A DNA stretch of 64,000 nt, from the NCBI GenBank assembly GCA_001648575.1, contig LQXN01000062.1:237534-301533 (forward strand). The letters run 5' to 3'. Shown piece after piece: positions 51,268 through 58,877 of the stretch. The notes under the pieces are model-generated. The model was not told the origin of the DNA. It ran no database searches and saw only the letters and a program-made list of their open reading frames with translations. Made by a program: the position numbers and the translations under genes. This stretch comes from Sutcliffiella horikoshii DSM 8719. Lineage in GTDB: Bacteria > Bacillota > Bacilli > Bacillales > Bacillaceae_I. The first letter of the stretch is position 1. Each line of letters begins with the position of its first letter.

Positions 51268-52728
51268 TTATAACTTTTTCGTCAACGGGAATAGAGTACA
51301 TTCTTTTATTGAATCACAATCCGTTAGGACCATTAACAATCTTTCAATTCCAAATCCCCATCCAGAAATAGGAGGCATCCCATACTCCATTGCTTTTAAG
51401 TAATCTTCATCCATTTCCATGGCTTCTAAATCACCATTATTTTTTAGAGTGGCTTGAGCTTCCAATCTTTTTCTTTGCTCAATGGGATCAACCAGTTCAG
51501 AGTAAGCATTAATAATCTCTGAACCATTTACGACTAATTGGAAACGATCAGTAAGAGTGTGATCCTCATCTTTAGCCCTTGCCAGTGGTGATAAATCTAT
51601 AGGATGCTGGATTAAGAATGTTGGTTTTACAAGTTTTGGCCTGCACGTTTTTTTATAAAGTAAATCAATGAAATTACCTCTTCCCAAAGTATCAACTCCA
51701 GAATGATCTATCTCAATATTCCTTTCTTTTGTTTCTTGGATCAATTCTTTTATGTTTGGATAAAGGTTTATGTCTATTCCTGTTTCTCTGAAAATAAGAT
51801 CCCTGAAGGTAATAACTTCCCATTCAAGAGAAAAATCTATAGTCTGTCCCTTAATAGTAATAATTGTGCTATTAAAAGTTTCTTTTAAAATATTCATTAC
51901 CATCTCTTGCATTAATTTCATAGTATCTTCATAGTTCCAGTATGCTGCGTACCCCTCTACCATTGTAAATTCTTGTAGATGCTGAGGGCTTATCCCTTCG
52001 TTCCTAAAGCATTTTGCAAATTCAAATACCTTTGTAAAACCACCTACAATCAACCTCTTCAAATAAGTTTCAGGAGCAATCCGCAAGTTTAATTCAGTAT
52101 CCAAAGTATTATGGTATGTTCTGAATGGTTTTGCAATTGCACCCGAAGAAGTATGTTGTAATACAGGGGTTTCTACTTCCAAAAATCCTTCATCTTCAAA
52201 GAACCTGCGTATCGAACGTATCATTTTACTTCTAGAGAGCAATCGATTCTGTGTTTCTTTCGTCATCATAAGATCTAAGTAACGCTGTCTATACCGAACT
52301 TCAACATTGCTTAAACCATGCCATTTTTCCGGAAGACTCCGCAATGCTTTCCCAAGAAAAATATAACTTTCAATGCGTAATGTTTTTTCTTTCGTTTTGG
52401 TAGTATACATCCGTCCTGACACGCCAATGAAATCACCTATATCTATCAGGTCATTAAATTGTTCAAATGATACCTGGCCAACCTCATCCCTTTTTAAAAG
52501 AAGTTGCAAACTGCTTTGAACATTGGAAATGGTAATGAATATTAATTTATTGAAATTTCTTATACTCATTATCCTTCCGGCAACTCGAACGCCAGAAGTA
52601 CCGTCTTCAAGTTGTAAAGCATCCGTTAGTTCATAATTCGTTTCAAACCGATCTGGGTATACTGAAACCCCATTAGATTTTAATGTTGCTAATTTCTTAA
52701 TCCTGCCCTCTGTTTGTTCGTTATTCAT
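51268..52728 (-). CDS. Class II lysyl-tRNA synthetase paralogue, T-box controlled
   Basis: 486-residue class II LysRS. An OB-fold anticodon domain (about 1-140; VRVAGRIMSIRNFNKLIFITI) is followed by the catalytic core: motif 1 region FFEDEGFLEVETPVLQ, motif 2 FAKCFRNEGISPQHLQEFTM, motif 3 GWGFGIERLLMVLTD. Motif 2 reads PQHLQEFTMVEGY rather than the usual TRHNPEFTMLELY, so this is a diverged type and not the housekeeping LysS of the folate locus, which I infer lies elsewhere. A complete T-box leader precedes it. B. subtilis has no gene here. Possibly acquired by transfer and induced by lysine starvation. Confidence 0.9.
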   Translation of the reverse strand: MNNEQTEGRIKKLATLKSNGVSVYPDRFETNYELTDALQLEDGTSGVRVAGRIMSIRNFNKLIFITISNVQSSLQLLLKRDEVGQVSFEQFNDLIDIGDFIGVSGRMYTTKTKEKTLRIESYIFLGKALRSLPEKWHGLSNVEVRYRQRYLDLMMTKETQNRLLSRSKMIRSIRRFFEDEGFLEVETPVLQHTSSGAIAKPFRTYHNTLDTELNLRIAPETYLKRLIVGGFTKVFEFAKCFRNEGISPQHLQEFTMVEGYAAYWNYEDTMKLMQEMVMNILKETFNSTIITIKGQTIDFSLEWEVITFRDLIFRETGIDINLYPNIKELIQETKERNIEIDHSGVDTLGRGNFIDLLYKKTCRPKLVKPTFLIQHPIDLSPLARAKDEDHTLTDRFQLVVNGSEIINAYSELVDPIEQRKRLEAQATLKNNGDLEAMEMDEDYLKAMEYGMPPISGWGFGIERLLMVLTDCDSIKECTLFPLTKKL

Positions 52729-52797
52729 AATTTTACCTCCAGTCTATTACTTTCTGAAAATCTGCTCTTTCCAAATTGGATTATTCCTTAATACAAC

Positions 52798-53100
52798 AAA
52801 AAAACTCTCACCCCCAAGATTATTCATCTTGAGGACGAGAGTTTATAGCTTCGTGGTACCACCTCAGTTTATTGATATGTCACCATATCAACCTTTTCGG
52901 GTACGGCAATTATTTTATCGATTATACCCTATCTCTATAACGGGAGATCCCGTCGCAGCATCATTAAGAAAACTTAAATCCTTGCGAAGCTCCAAGCCTT
53001 TTTTCATTAAGATTATTATTACTCCTTCACACCGATCGGAGCTCTCTGGAAATAATTCATCATAATTACTCTTCTCTTCGTAGCATTTTATCGTATTGAA
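52798..53100 (-). promoter_or_regulatory. T-box riboswitch leader, lysine-type
   Basis: Minus-strand leader of about 300 nt. It has a GAAGAGTA box and CCAGAGAG apical motif in stem I, GGTGTGAA loop, TGAAAAAAGG around 53005-52996 as the likely specifier (AAA, Lys), the T-box sequence AGGTGGTACCACG (52864-52852), and a terminator AACTCTC...GAGAGTT with seven T (52843-52798). Uncharged tRNA-Lys would favour the antiterminator and switch on the synthetase. Confidence 0.9.
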
Positions 53101-53110
53101 AATTACGAAT

Positions 53111-53139
53111 ATTTTACAATATATAAAATGGAAAGTCAA
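53111..53139 (-). promoter_or_regulatory. Sigma-A promoter of the T-box leader
   Basis: Minus strand: TTGACT (53139-53134), 17-nt spacer, TAAAAT (53116-53111). Confidence 0.82.
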
Positions 53140-53207
53140 TTCTATTTTGGATTAATGTTACTTTTCCTACTATATCAGAATTTTAATACATTGTTTACAT
53201 AAAAAAA

Positions 53208-53225
53208 TCCCCTAGGAAGGGGGTT
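53208..53225 (-). terminator. T-tailed hairpin copy left of repeat F
   Basis: Minus strand: CCCCCTTCCTAGGGGATTTTTTT. This is the T-tailed copy of the hairpin that also stands right of the repeat. Confidence 0.75.
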
Positions 53226-53432
53226 TGAGACTGTTGACAAACTAAAAAAATAGTTAAGTTATCTGTTCGAACAGTTGATTTCCGTTCCAGGCGCTTCGCT
53301 TTCCAGCGGGCGGTCCGTAAGCCTCCTCACTTCGTTGCGGGGTCTTACCTGTCCCTTCCTCCCGCAGGAGTCTACGCGCCTTCCACTGCGATCAACTAGG
53401 GAATTTCATTATTTTAGCTTTGTCTACACACT
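53226..53432 (-). repeat. Terminator-flanked MITE-like repeat, copy F
   Basis: Ends GAGACTGTTGACAAAC and CTTTGTCTACACACTC; the minus-strand core runs from GTTGATCGCAGTGGAAGG to GGAAATCAAC and has GGAGGCTTACGGACCGCCCG. Nearly the same as copy A in the core. Flanked by CCTAGGAAGG/CCTTAGGAAGG hairpins, and TTGAGACT is repeated after both. Oriented with the minus-strand gene at 53460. Confidence 0.86.
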
Positions 53433-53458
53433 CACCCCCCTTAGGAAGGGGGGTTGAG
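53433..53458 (-). terminator. Hairpin copy directly after the 64-residue gene
   Basis: Minus strand: ACCCCCCTTCCTAAGGGGGGT with no T-run; the T-tailed partner is beyond repeat F at 53208. Confidence 0.78.
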
Positions 53459-53459
53459 A

Positions 53460-53654
53460 CTAGTTTTTTGTAATATGGATAATCTCATCATCAAGCAGGG
53501 TTGCATACAGCATAGCTTTTGTATATTCATCACGTGCAGCATTCATCCGTTCCACACATTCATGATTACCAAGCAGGTTTTCACTTGCAAGTCGCTGATA
53601 GCTACTTTCCAATGCTTTGGAGATTCTCATAAAGTCATTCACATGCAAAGGCAT
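53460..53654 (-). CDS. Small helical protein, possible YptA equivalent
   Basis: 64 residues, MPLHVNDFMRISKALESSYQ onward, a likely helical hairpin with ERMNAARDEYTKAMLYATLL. ATG with TGGAGGG eight nt upstream. B. subtilis has the small gene yptA between ypvA and ypsC, so this could be its counterpart by position only. The terminator right after the stop has been duplicated around repeat F. No function known. Confidence 0.68.
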   Translation of the reverse strand: MPLHVNDFMRISKALESSYQRLASENLLGNHECVERMNAARDEYTKAMLYATLLDDEIIHITKN

Positions 53655-53736
53655 AGAAATCCCTCCAAACAGTATTAATAGAAGTATTCTATGCCTATTT
53701 CCTATATTTTATTCTTTTAGAAGGCAAAGTGGATCT

Positions 53737-53943
53737 TTATTTCTCCTTGCTTGATGAACGATCTTTTGAGCCTTCCTTATCACGCTCTTCCTCGCTTTCA
53801 TATTTAATTTCTTCAAGAGGAAGTTCATCTATCGGCATGACAAGTTGATCTCGGTCTTTCTGACTTTTCTTGTTGTCCTTAAAAGCCTTGTCTTTATCAT
53901 TTCTCTCAAGCAACTCTTTCTCTTTCTTCTGGTCTCTCAACAC
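53737..53943 (-). CDS. Highly charged 68-residue protein
   Basis: Lys/Glu/Asp-rich protein with no hydrophobic core: DQKKEKELLERNDKDKAF, then MPIDELPLEEIKYESEEE and a Ser/Lys tail. AAAAAGGAG lies upstream of a GTG at 53943 and a TTG at 53940; either may start it. Probably disordered. Immediately downstream of ypsC on the same strand. Not recognised. Confidence 0.6.
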   Translation of the reverse strand: MLRDQKKEKELLERNDKDKAFKDNKKSQKDRDQLVMPIDELPLEEIKYESEEERDKEGSKDRSSSKEK

Positions 53944-53993
53944 CATCACTCCTTTTTAAGAGTGATTCCCTGTGCATGATGCTGTTAAACTTC

Positions 53994-55136
53994 CTATTCT
54001 TTTCTAGGTGGACGCTTCCCCCAGTACTGGTAGAAGTCAGTTTTGATAAATCCATTGAATAGTTTACGTTTCTTGGTTGCTTTCTTACCATAAAAGCTTT
54101 CAAATCCTTCATGGGAAGTGAGCATATAGACAGACCATGTATCCAATTCCGAGAAAGCTTTCCCCATTTCACGATACATCTTCTCCACTTCCGGACGTTC
54201 GCCGAGACGCTCTCCATATGGTGGGTTTCCTATGATGACACCATATTCTTTTCGGGTAGTAAAATCGCGCACTTGCATCTGTTTAAAATCAATCAATTCA
54301 CCAAGGCCAGCTTCAAATGCATTTTCTTTGGCCATGGTTATCATACGGTGATCTATATCATATCCTGCAATATCAAGCGGCTGGTCATAGTTAGCCTTAT
54401 CTTCCATTTCTTCACGAGCCTGACTCCAAAGGTCATCTCCAATCCAATGCCAATCTTCTGATACAAAGTCCCGATTAAATCCTGGTGCAATGTTTTGCCC
54501 GATTAGAGCAGCTTCAATCGGAATGGTACCCGAGCCGCAAAAAGGATCTGCAAATGGCTTGTCAGGATACCAGTTGGTCAACATTACAAGGGCAGCTGCC
54601 AACGTTTCTTTTAACGGGGCCTCCCCTTGATCTGCACGATACCCTCTTTTGTGCAAGCCAATTCCTGAAGCGTCAATGGTTATTTGTGCAATATCTTTTA
54701 GGAGAGCTACCTCAATTTTGTAAACCGCTCCTTTTTCATCTAACCATGCAGACTGTATTTTGTAATGAGTCTTCATTTTTTCCACTACTGCTTTTTTAAC
54801 GATGGCTTGGCAATCAGGCACACTGAAAAGCTTGGACTTTACAGACTTACCTATTACCGGGAACTCAGCATCTTCAGGTAAATAATCTCCCCAAGGCAAA
54901 GCCTTGGTCTTTTCAAACAGCTCATCAAAAGTCGTTGCTTTGAACTCTCCAACAACCACTTTGATTCTGTCCGCTGTCCGTAACCAAAGGTTTGCTCGGC
55001 AGATGGCCATCGCATCCCCTTTGAAAATAACTTTTCCGTTATCAACTGTACATTCATAACCAAGATCTCTTACTTCCTTGGCAACTAATGATTCTAACCC
55101 CATTGCTGCCGTTGCTATTAATGTGTAGTTCTTCAT
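53994..55136 (-). CDS. ypsC: THUMP-domain class I rRNA methyltransferase (RlmL-like)
   Basis: 380-residue guanine-N2 methyltransferase of the YpsC/RlmL type, probably modifying 23S rRNA. A THUMP RNA-binding domain occupies about residues 40-155. The catalytic domain has PFADPFCGSGTIPIEAALIG (SAM site, about 190-210), IAGYDIDHRMITMAKENA and the target-base motif IIGNPPYGERLG (about 300-311). ATG with GAAGGT upstream. Next to rnpB as in B. subtilis. Confidence 0.92.
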   Translation of the reverse strand: MKNYTLIATAAMGLESLVAKEVRDLGYECTVDNGKVIFKGDAMAICRANLWLRTADRIKVVVGEFKATTFDELFEKTKALPWGDYLPEDAEFPVIGKSVKSKLFSVPDCQAIVKKAVVEKMKTHYKIQSAWLDEKGAVYKIEVALLKDIAQITIDASGIGLHKRGYRADQGEAPLKETLAAALVMLTNWYPDKPFADPFCGSGTIPIEAALIGQNIAPGFNRDFVSEDWHWIGDDLWSQAREEMEDKANYDQPLDIAGYDIDHRMITMAKENAFEAGLGELIDFKQMQVRDFTTRKEYGVIIGNPPYGERLGERPEVEKMYREMGKAFSELDTWSVYMLTSHEGFESFYGKKATKKRKLFNGFIKTDFYQYWGKRPPRKE

Positions 55137-55216
55137 ATAACCTTCACCCTAACTAATATTTGATTCTAATATGTATTGTTTCCACTTTTCTATCGTATAA
55201 GTATCCCGTCTATCAA

Positions 55217-55246
55217 ATAAAGCTCTCCTGGCAACAGGAGAGCTTA
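55217..55246 (-). terminator. Terminator of rnpB
   Basis: Minus strand: AAGCTCTCCTG-TTGC-CAGGAGAGCTT followed by TATTT. Confidence 0.9.
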
Positions 55247-55278
55247 TGTTACATAATCATAGTTGGATGCGACATTCA

Positions 55279-55685
55279 ATCAATAGTGATCTGTAAGCCA
55301 TGTTCTGTTCCTTTGTACTGCAAACGGATCGCTCCTTGTACGCAGGTGGTAACCATCTGTCTACAGAAACATAAAGTATCTGTCCCTCTCATCGTTAAGT
55401 TCCTTAGAGAAGGTGCCCCTACCATTATTTGGGTTTCTCGCTCGAGGGGTTTACCTCGTTCCACTCTTACAATTTCTTGTAAGACTACGTCACTGTGGCA
55501 CTTTCAAGGTATTAACACCATATCTAAAAGACTTAGGTGCGTTCCCTGCCGTTAGCCTCGTCCTAAAACCAAGCTACCCTAGCTTATTTTTTCGCTAGGC
55601 ACGAACACTACAGGCATCTCAGCCTGTGCGAGCATGGACTTTCCTCTACAGCCTAAACTGTAGCGGTTACCCAATCACTATTGAT
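55279..55685 (-). ncRNA. rnpB: RNase P RNA, Bacillus (type B)
   Basis: Ribozyme subunit that matures tRNA 5' ends. The minus strand contains the universal segments GTAGAGGAAAGTCCATGCTC, GATGCC(T)GTAGTGTTCGTGCC, CTTGAAAGTGCCACAGTGACG, GTGGAACG(A)GGTAAACCCC, and the 3' GGCTTACAGA. Ends pair perfectly (ATCAATAGTGAT with ATCACTATTGAT), fixing the limits at about 407 nt. It sits between ypsC and gpsB as in B. subtilis, with its own promoter and terminator. Confidence 0.97.
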
Positions 55686-55698
55686 GTCAGCAAGATAT

Positions 55699-55727
55699 AG
55701 TATAGTAAATTTGTGTGATGATTGCAA
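55699..55727 (-). promoter_or_regulatory. Promoter of rnpB
   Basis: Minus strand: TTGCAA (55727-55722), 17-nt spacer, TATACT (55704-55699). Confidence 0.85.
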
Positions 55728-55740
55728 CTGTAAATTACTG

Positions 55741-56046
55741 TCAGTCGTATAGTTTACTCCCGAATACATGCTTCTCAAGGTTTGAAAGCCTTCTTAAGAT
55801 ATCAAAATTTGTTGAACCACTATTCGTATTTGTCTGTTGAGGCTTTTTACCAGCTTCTTCTACCTGCCTTTTCAGTCTGGCATTCTCTTGCATAAGAAGG
55901 TCATACTCATGATAAAATGTTTCATAGTCCTTAATCACTACATCTAAAAACTTATCCACATCTTCTGCTTTGTAGCCCCTCATTCCTGATTTGAATTCTT
56001 TCTCCAGGATCTCTTTTGACGTCAATTTAATTTTATCTGATAGCAT
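55741..56046 (-). CDS. gpsB: Cell division protein GpsB
   Basis: 101-residue DivIVA-like coiled-coil protein coordinating septal and side-wall cell wall synthesis through penicillin-binding proteins. N-terminal membrane-binding region [20 protein letters not shown] then [16 protein letters not shown], a coiled coil (about 50-70) and a C-terminal trimerising part ([17 protein letters not shown]). ATG with GAGGTGAGG upstream. Position after rnpB matches B. subtilis. Confidence 0.95.
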   Translation of the reverse strand: MLSDKIKLTSKEILEKEFKSGMRGYKAEDVDKFLDVVIKDYETFYHEYDLLMQENARLKRQVEEAGKKPQQTNTNSGSTNFDILRRLSNLEKHVFGSKLYD

Positions 56047-56137
56047 AATTTCCTCACCTCTATGCGAGTGCCCAAAAATATTAACGATTATGGGTCACTA
56101 GTCATTTTCTATTTCTTTTTAAGTTATTTATATCTCA

Positions 56138-56704
56138 TTACCAATTCTGCGTATCATTAAACTGTTCCTCTTCTACAACCAACTGAAGTTCATAGCTGTC
56201 AATCATATAAATAGGGTATTCTGTCCTATCCGATTTACTTTTTGCAAGCTCAATCATATATTTAGGACTTCCCGGCCCCTCTTCATCATACACGACTAAT
56301 AAACCGTCAGTTTTGTCTACGATGAACTGATTCTTCATTCTAAGTTGCAGAGGAGATTCATATTTCTTTTTTGTTATGGAGTCAATATGATTAGCTTGTG
56401 ACAAAATGTATTCATAATACTCCTTATTTTGCTCACTCCAATTTTCTTCCTGCTCAAGAAAAGGGGTGAAAACAGCCAATTTCAACTCTGGAAATGTAGT
56501 CTGAAGGTCATAAACTACTTCTGCTGCCCACAATTCTACACCTAATTGGCCGCTGATGACTATCCATTCTAACCCATTGTTTTCTTCTAGTAAAGCCGTT
56601 AATCGTTTTTGAACCGCTTTTTTGATAAAGCCGATGGCGGGATCATCTTTTTTAAATATTTGAAGTTCTTGTGGTTTATAACCAGTAATTGTTAATACTT
56701 TCAT
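56138..56704 (-). CDS. ypsA: YpsA, SLOG-domain protein (DUF1273)
   Basis: 188-residue Rossmann-like SLOG protein beginning [20 protein letters not shown], with [20 protein letters not shown] as the glycine-rich loop and [21 protein letters not shown] as the second motif. In B. subtilis and S. aureus it influences cell division together with GpsB, and here it lies beside gpsB. ATG at 56704 with AGAGGTG upstream; a GTG two codons earlier overlaps that site. Confidence 0.93.
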   Translation of the reverse strand: MKVLTITGYKPQELQIFKKDDPAIGFIKKAVQKRLTALLEENNGLEWIVISGQLGVELWAAEVVYDLQTTFPELKLAVFTPFLEQEENWSEQNKEYYEYILSQANHIDSITKKKYESPLQLRMKNQFIVDKTDGLLVVYDEEGPGSPKYMIELAKSKSDRTEYPIYMIDSYELQLVVEEEQFNDTQNW

Positions 56705-56789
56705 AAGCACCTCTACTTAAAATAATAAATAGAAAGCGATAAAAGCGCAAGTATTATGAGAAAAGTGAAGCATGGTCGTTATGTAAAGG

Positions 56790-56818
56790 AAAAAAGAACT
56801 GACTTGAAGCCAGTTCTT
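56790..56818 (-). terminator. Terminator of cotD-like gene
   Basis: Minus strand: AAGAACTG-gcttcaagt-CAGTTCTT followed by TTTTCC. Confidence 0.88.
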
Positions 56819-56860
56819 CCTTTTCCACATTTATCAAAGCAAAGCAAGTTCAATCCTTGC

Positions 56861-57259
56861 TTATCTTCCATAACCATAGTTACATTTGCCAGGCATTCCG
56901 CCATGGCCCATTCCAGGACCTTGTTGCGCACCCATTACTTGACCAGGCATTCCCATTTGACCGTATCCAGCATTGGTTTGTGCTCCCATTACTTGACCAG
57001 GTTGGCCACCCATGCCCATACCAGGTGCTCCACCCATTCCAGGGCCACCAGGGCCGCAATTGAAGTGTTGGTGAGACACAGAATCCACCATGGAGTCCGT
57101 GTGCGGGAAATAGTGTTTGTGTTGGAACTGTTGGTTGTTTACATATGTTGTGTGTGAAGGATGGATGTGAGGAACCTCTGTAGTAGAATAAAGATTTTTT
57201 ACACAACATTTAGTAGGGTGGACGATTGGTGCCATCATGTTTGGTCTGCAGTTGTACAT
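56861..57259 (-). CDS. cotD: CotD-like spore coat protein with Gly/Met-rich tail
   Basis: 132-residue coat protein of the inner spore coat. N-terminal half MAPIVHPTKCCVKNLYSTTE and VPHIHPSHTTYVNNQQFQHK is His/Tyr/Cys rich as in CotD, then a low-complexity Gly/Met/Gln tail with two PGQVMGAQ units and several GMG/GGM steps. ATG with GGAGATTG upstream. Same location as B. subtilis cotD between ypsA and yprB. Expression in the mother cell is expected; I could not fix a sigma-K promoter. Confidence 0.88.
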   Translation of the reverse strand: MYNCRPNMMAPIVHPTKCCVKNLYSTTEVPHIHPSHTTYVNNQQFQHKHYFPHTDSMVDSVSHQHFNCGPGGPGMGGAPGMGMGGQPGQVMGAQTNAGYGQMGMPGQVMGAQQGPGMGHGGMPGKCNYGYGR

Positions 57260-57598
57260 ACTTTCAATCTCCTTTCAATTTGTTTTCTCTTTACATTAAC
57301 AAACTATGAAAGAAGTGAGGTACATGTACTAATACAAACACCTATTTTCTTAAGATATATACATTTGCCTACCCTTTTTTATAGTAAAATCGTGTAGATA
57401 TTTTCTTTTAGATTGGAAAGCCCAAATAATGTAAGACCGATAACGATAAAGAACAAACATAATATAAATCTAGACAACGTGCTCTCTCTCCCATATATAG
57501 ATAGTAGTTTTCTTATTCACAATATTTAATTTTACATGGTAAAAAGCACGTTGACAATATAAGTTTTACAGAAATTCAGTCAAAATGAGAGAAATATA
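57260..57598. other. 339-bp AT-rich spacer between cotD and mrfB
   Basis: Holds the cotD leader and one supportable short gene (57379-57477). The remaining sequence is AT rich with runs such as TATATATAG; I see no hairpin or repeat. Confidence 0.5.
57379..57477 (-). CDS. 32-residue hydrophobic peptide
   Basis: TTG at 57477 preceded by GGGAGAGAGAG at about 5-8 nt. The product reads MSRFILCLFFIVIGLTLFGL, then SNLKENIYTILL: a single membrane segment with a short amphipathic end. Codon use is ordinary. It lies between mrfB and cotD on their strand, so it could be read from either an own or a coat-type promoter. Not recognised. Confidence 0.55.
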   Translation of the reverse strand: MSRFILCLFFIVIGLTLFGLSNLKENIYTILL

Positions 57599-58861
57599 TC
57601 ATTTATTTAATTTTCTTTGCAACCGTTTCATTCTTTTTTCAATATCTGAGGATGGGACGGGTTTGTTTTTAAGCTGATTTTTAACTTTTTCAAGATGAAA
57701 ATTCAAGGTTTTTTCTGTATAAAATAAAGCAAGCGCCAAATCTTTATCCTTATGCTCAAGGATTTTGGCAATTTCAATTCCCGCCATTTCCCTGTGTGGG
57801 TTGTCTTCATGTTCAAAGCATTGTAGAAAGAGTGTTTTTGCTTCTTCATAATTCTGTTCTTTTTTCTTCAGCAGACCCAATTTAAAGGTTGCCTCCCAGG
57901 AAGATCCGGCAATGTTCTTATAAATCGCAGCAGCCGCTCCTCTTTCTCCCAATGTATCATACCAGCGGCCAACCTCATATTCTTCCTCTTTGTTTCTTTC
58001 CCCGTTATTCACCAAAAGGAGCTTCGATAAATGGGCATATAAGGTGATGAGCGTAAGCACATCCCATTCATTATGTTTAAGCACGCCCTTAATCCCCTGC
58101 ATCTCATGTGTTTTTACAAAATCAAAATAAATCATCGGGGCCAAAAAGCCCGGGATGTCATCTTTTCGATGAATACCCAGGATTTCATTTTCCACATTTG
58201 CAAGTCGTACCGATCCCATTTTGTTTTTCCAGAGCCTTCTTGATGCATGCAATAGGTCATAATGGCCAAATGAGGGGAGCTTCGGTACATGTTCTCTTAC
58301 TAGGGTATGACGTGTTTTAACCTGTGGCCAATCAAACGCCTTTCCATTATAGGTAACAAGCGTAGTATAATCCACCTCTTCAAGAAAGCTTTGATAAAGC
58401 GCCACTTCGTTTCCCGGTCCAGGGAGCAAATGTTGCCTAACTATAACTTTATCTTTTAGAACCCTGGCATAACCGAGGAGGAATATAGTGGTACCCGTTC
58501 CTCCACTTAACCCTGTGGTTTCTGTATCGAAAAAGAATAGGTCAGAAGCCAAATGTCCTTTTGCAGAAAGTGGATGCTCGACTTCGGCTGTTTGCCATTC
58601 CTCCATCACCGGAATAAGATCGCCAAGTCTGTACTTTCCGTGTCTATAGTCAAGATCGTACTCTACTTCCCTGATGAGGCAATACTCTTCATTCGTAAAG
58701 TACGGTTTTGCACCATAAGATTCCCACTCTTTAAGATTTGGTATTTCAAGCTTACTGGCTTGGGTAGTTGCCTTTGGTTCATCTTTAATATTGTCAGTTA
58801 ATTGGGTTGCATCGGATTGAAGGTGCTTTTTCATCCTTTTAAGTTTGTTCTTCATATTCAT
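57599..58861 (-). CDS. mrfB: Exonuclease MrfB (YprB), RNase H-like fold with TPR-like C terminus
   Basis: 420 residues. The N-terminal DEDDh-type exonuclease domain (about 100-270) has FFFDTETTGLSGGTGTTIFL, LVTYNGKAFDWPQVKTRH and KHNEWDVLTLITLY, giving the acidic metal-binding residues. The C-terminal helices (about 300-420) resemble TPR repeats. ATG with AAGGGGGGTG upstream, 16 bp after mrfA, so one operon. In B. subtilis MrfA and MrfB form a mitomycin-C repair pathway. Confidence 0.92.
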   Translation of the reverse strand: MNMKNKLKRMKKHLQSDATQLTDNIKDEPKATTQASKLEIPNLKEWESYGAKPYFTNEEYCLIREVEYDLDYRHGKYRLGDLIPVMEEWQTAEVEHPLSAKGHLASDLFFFDTETTGLSGGTGTTIFLLGYARVLKDKVIVRQHLLPGPGNEVALYQSFLEEVDYTTLVTYNGKAFDWPQVKTRHTLVREHVPKLPSFGHYDLLHASRRLWKNKMGSVRLANVENEILGIHRKDDIPGFLAPMIYFDFVKTHEMQGIKGVLKHNEWDVLTLITLYAHLSKLLLVNNGERNKEEEYEVGRWYDTLGERGAAAAIYKNIAGSSWEATFKLGLLKKKEQNYEEAKTLFLQCFEHEDNPHREMAGIEIAKILEHKDKDLALALFYTEKTLNFHLEKVKNQLKNKPVPSSDIEKRMKRLQRKLNK

Positions 58862-58877
58862 TCTTTTTCACCCCCCT

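Noticed and set aside
53262..53280. Palindrome CTGTTCGAACAG in repeat F, LexA-box-like
   Set aside because: Does not fit the CGAACnnnnGTTCG consensus and is just the junction of the repeat arm.
53275..53457. Open frame inside repeat F (MISVPGASLSSGR...), with a similar frame in repeat B
   Set aside because: The frame lies entirely in the repeat core, is present only in some copies and is broken in others; no ribosome binding site. It is a by-product of the conserved GC-rich core.
55160..55598. Plus-strand frames across 55.2-55.6 kb
   Set aside because: They lie antisense to the RNase P RNA and reflect its composition.
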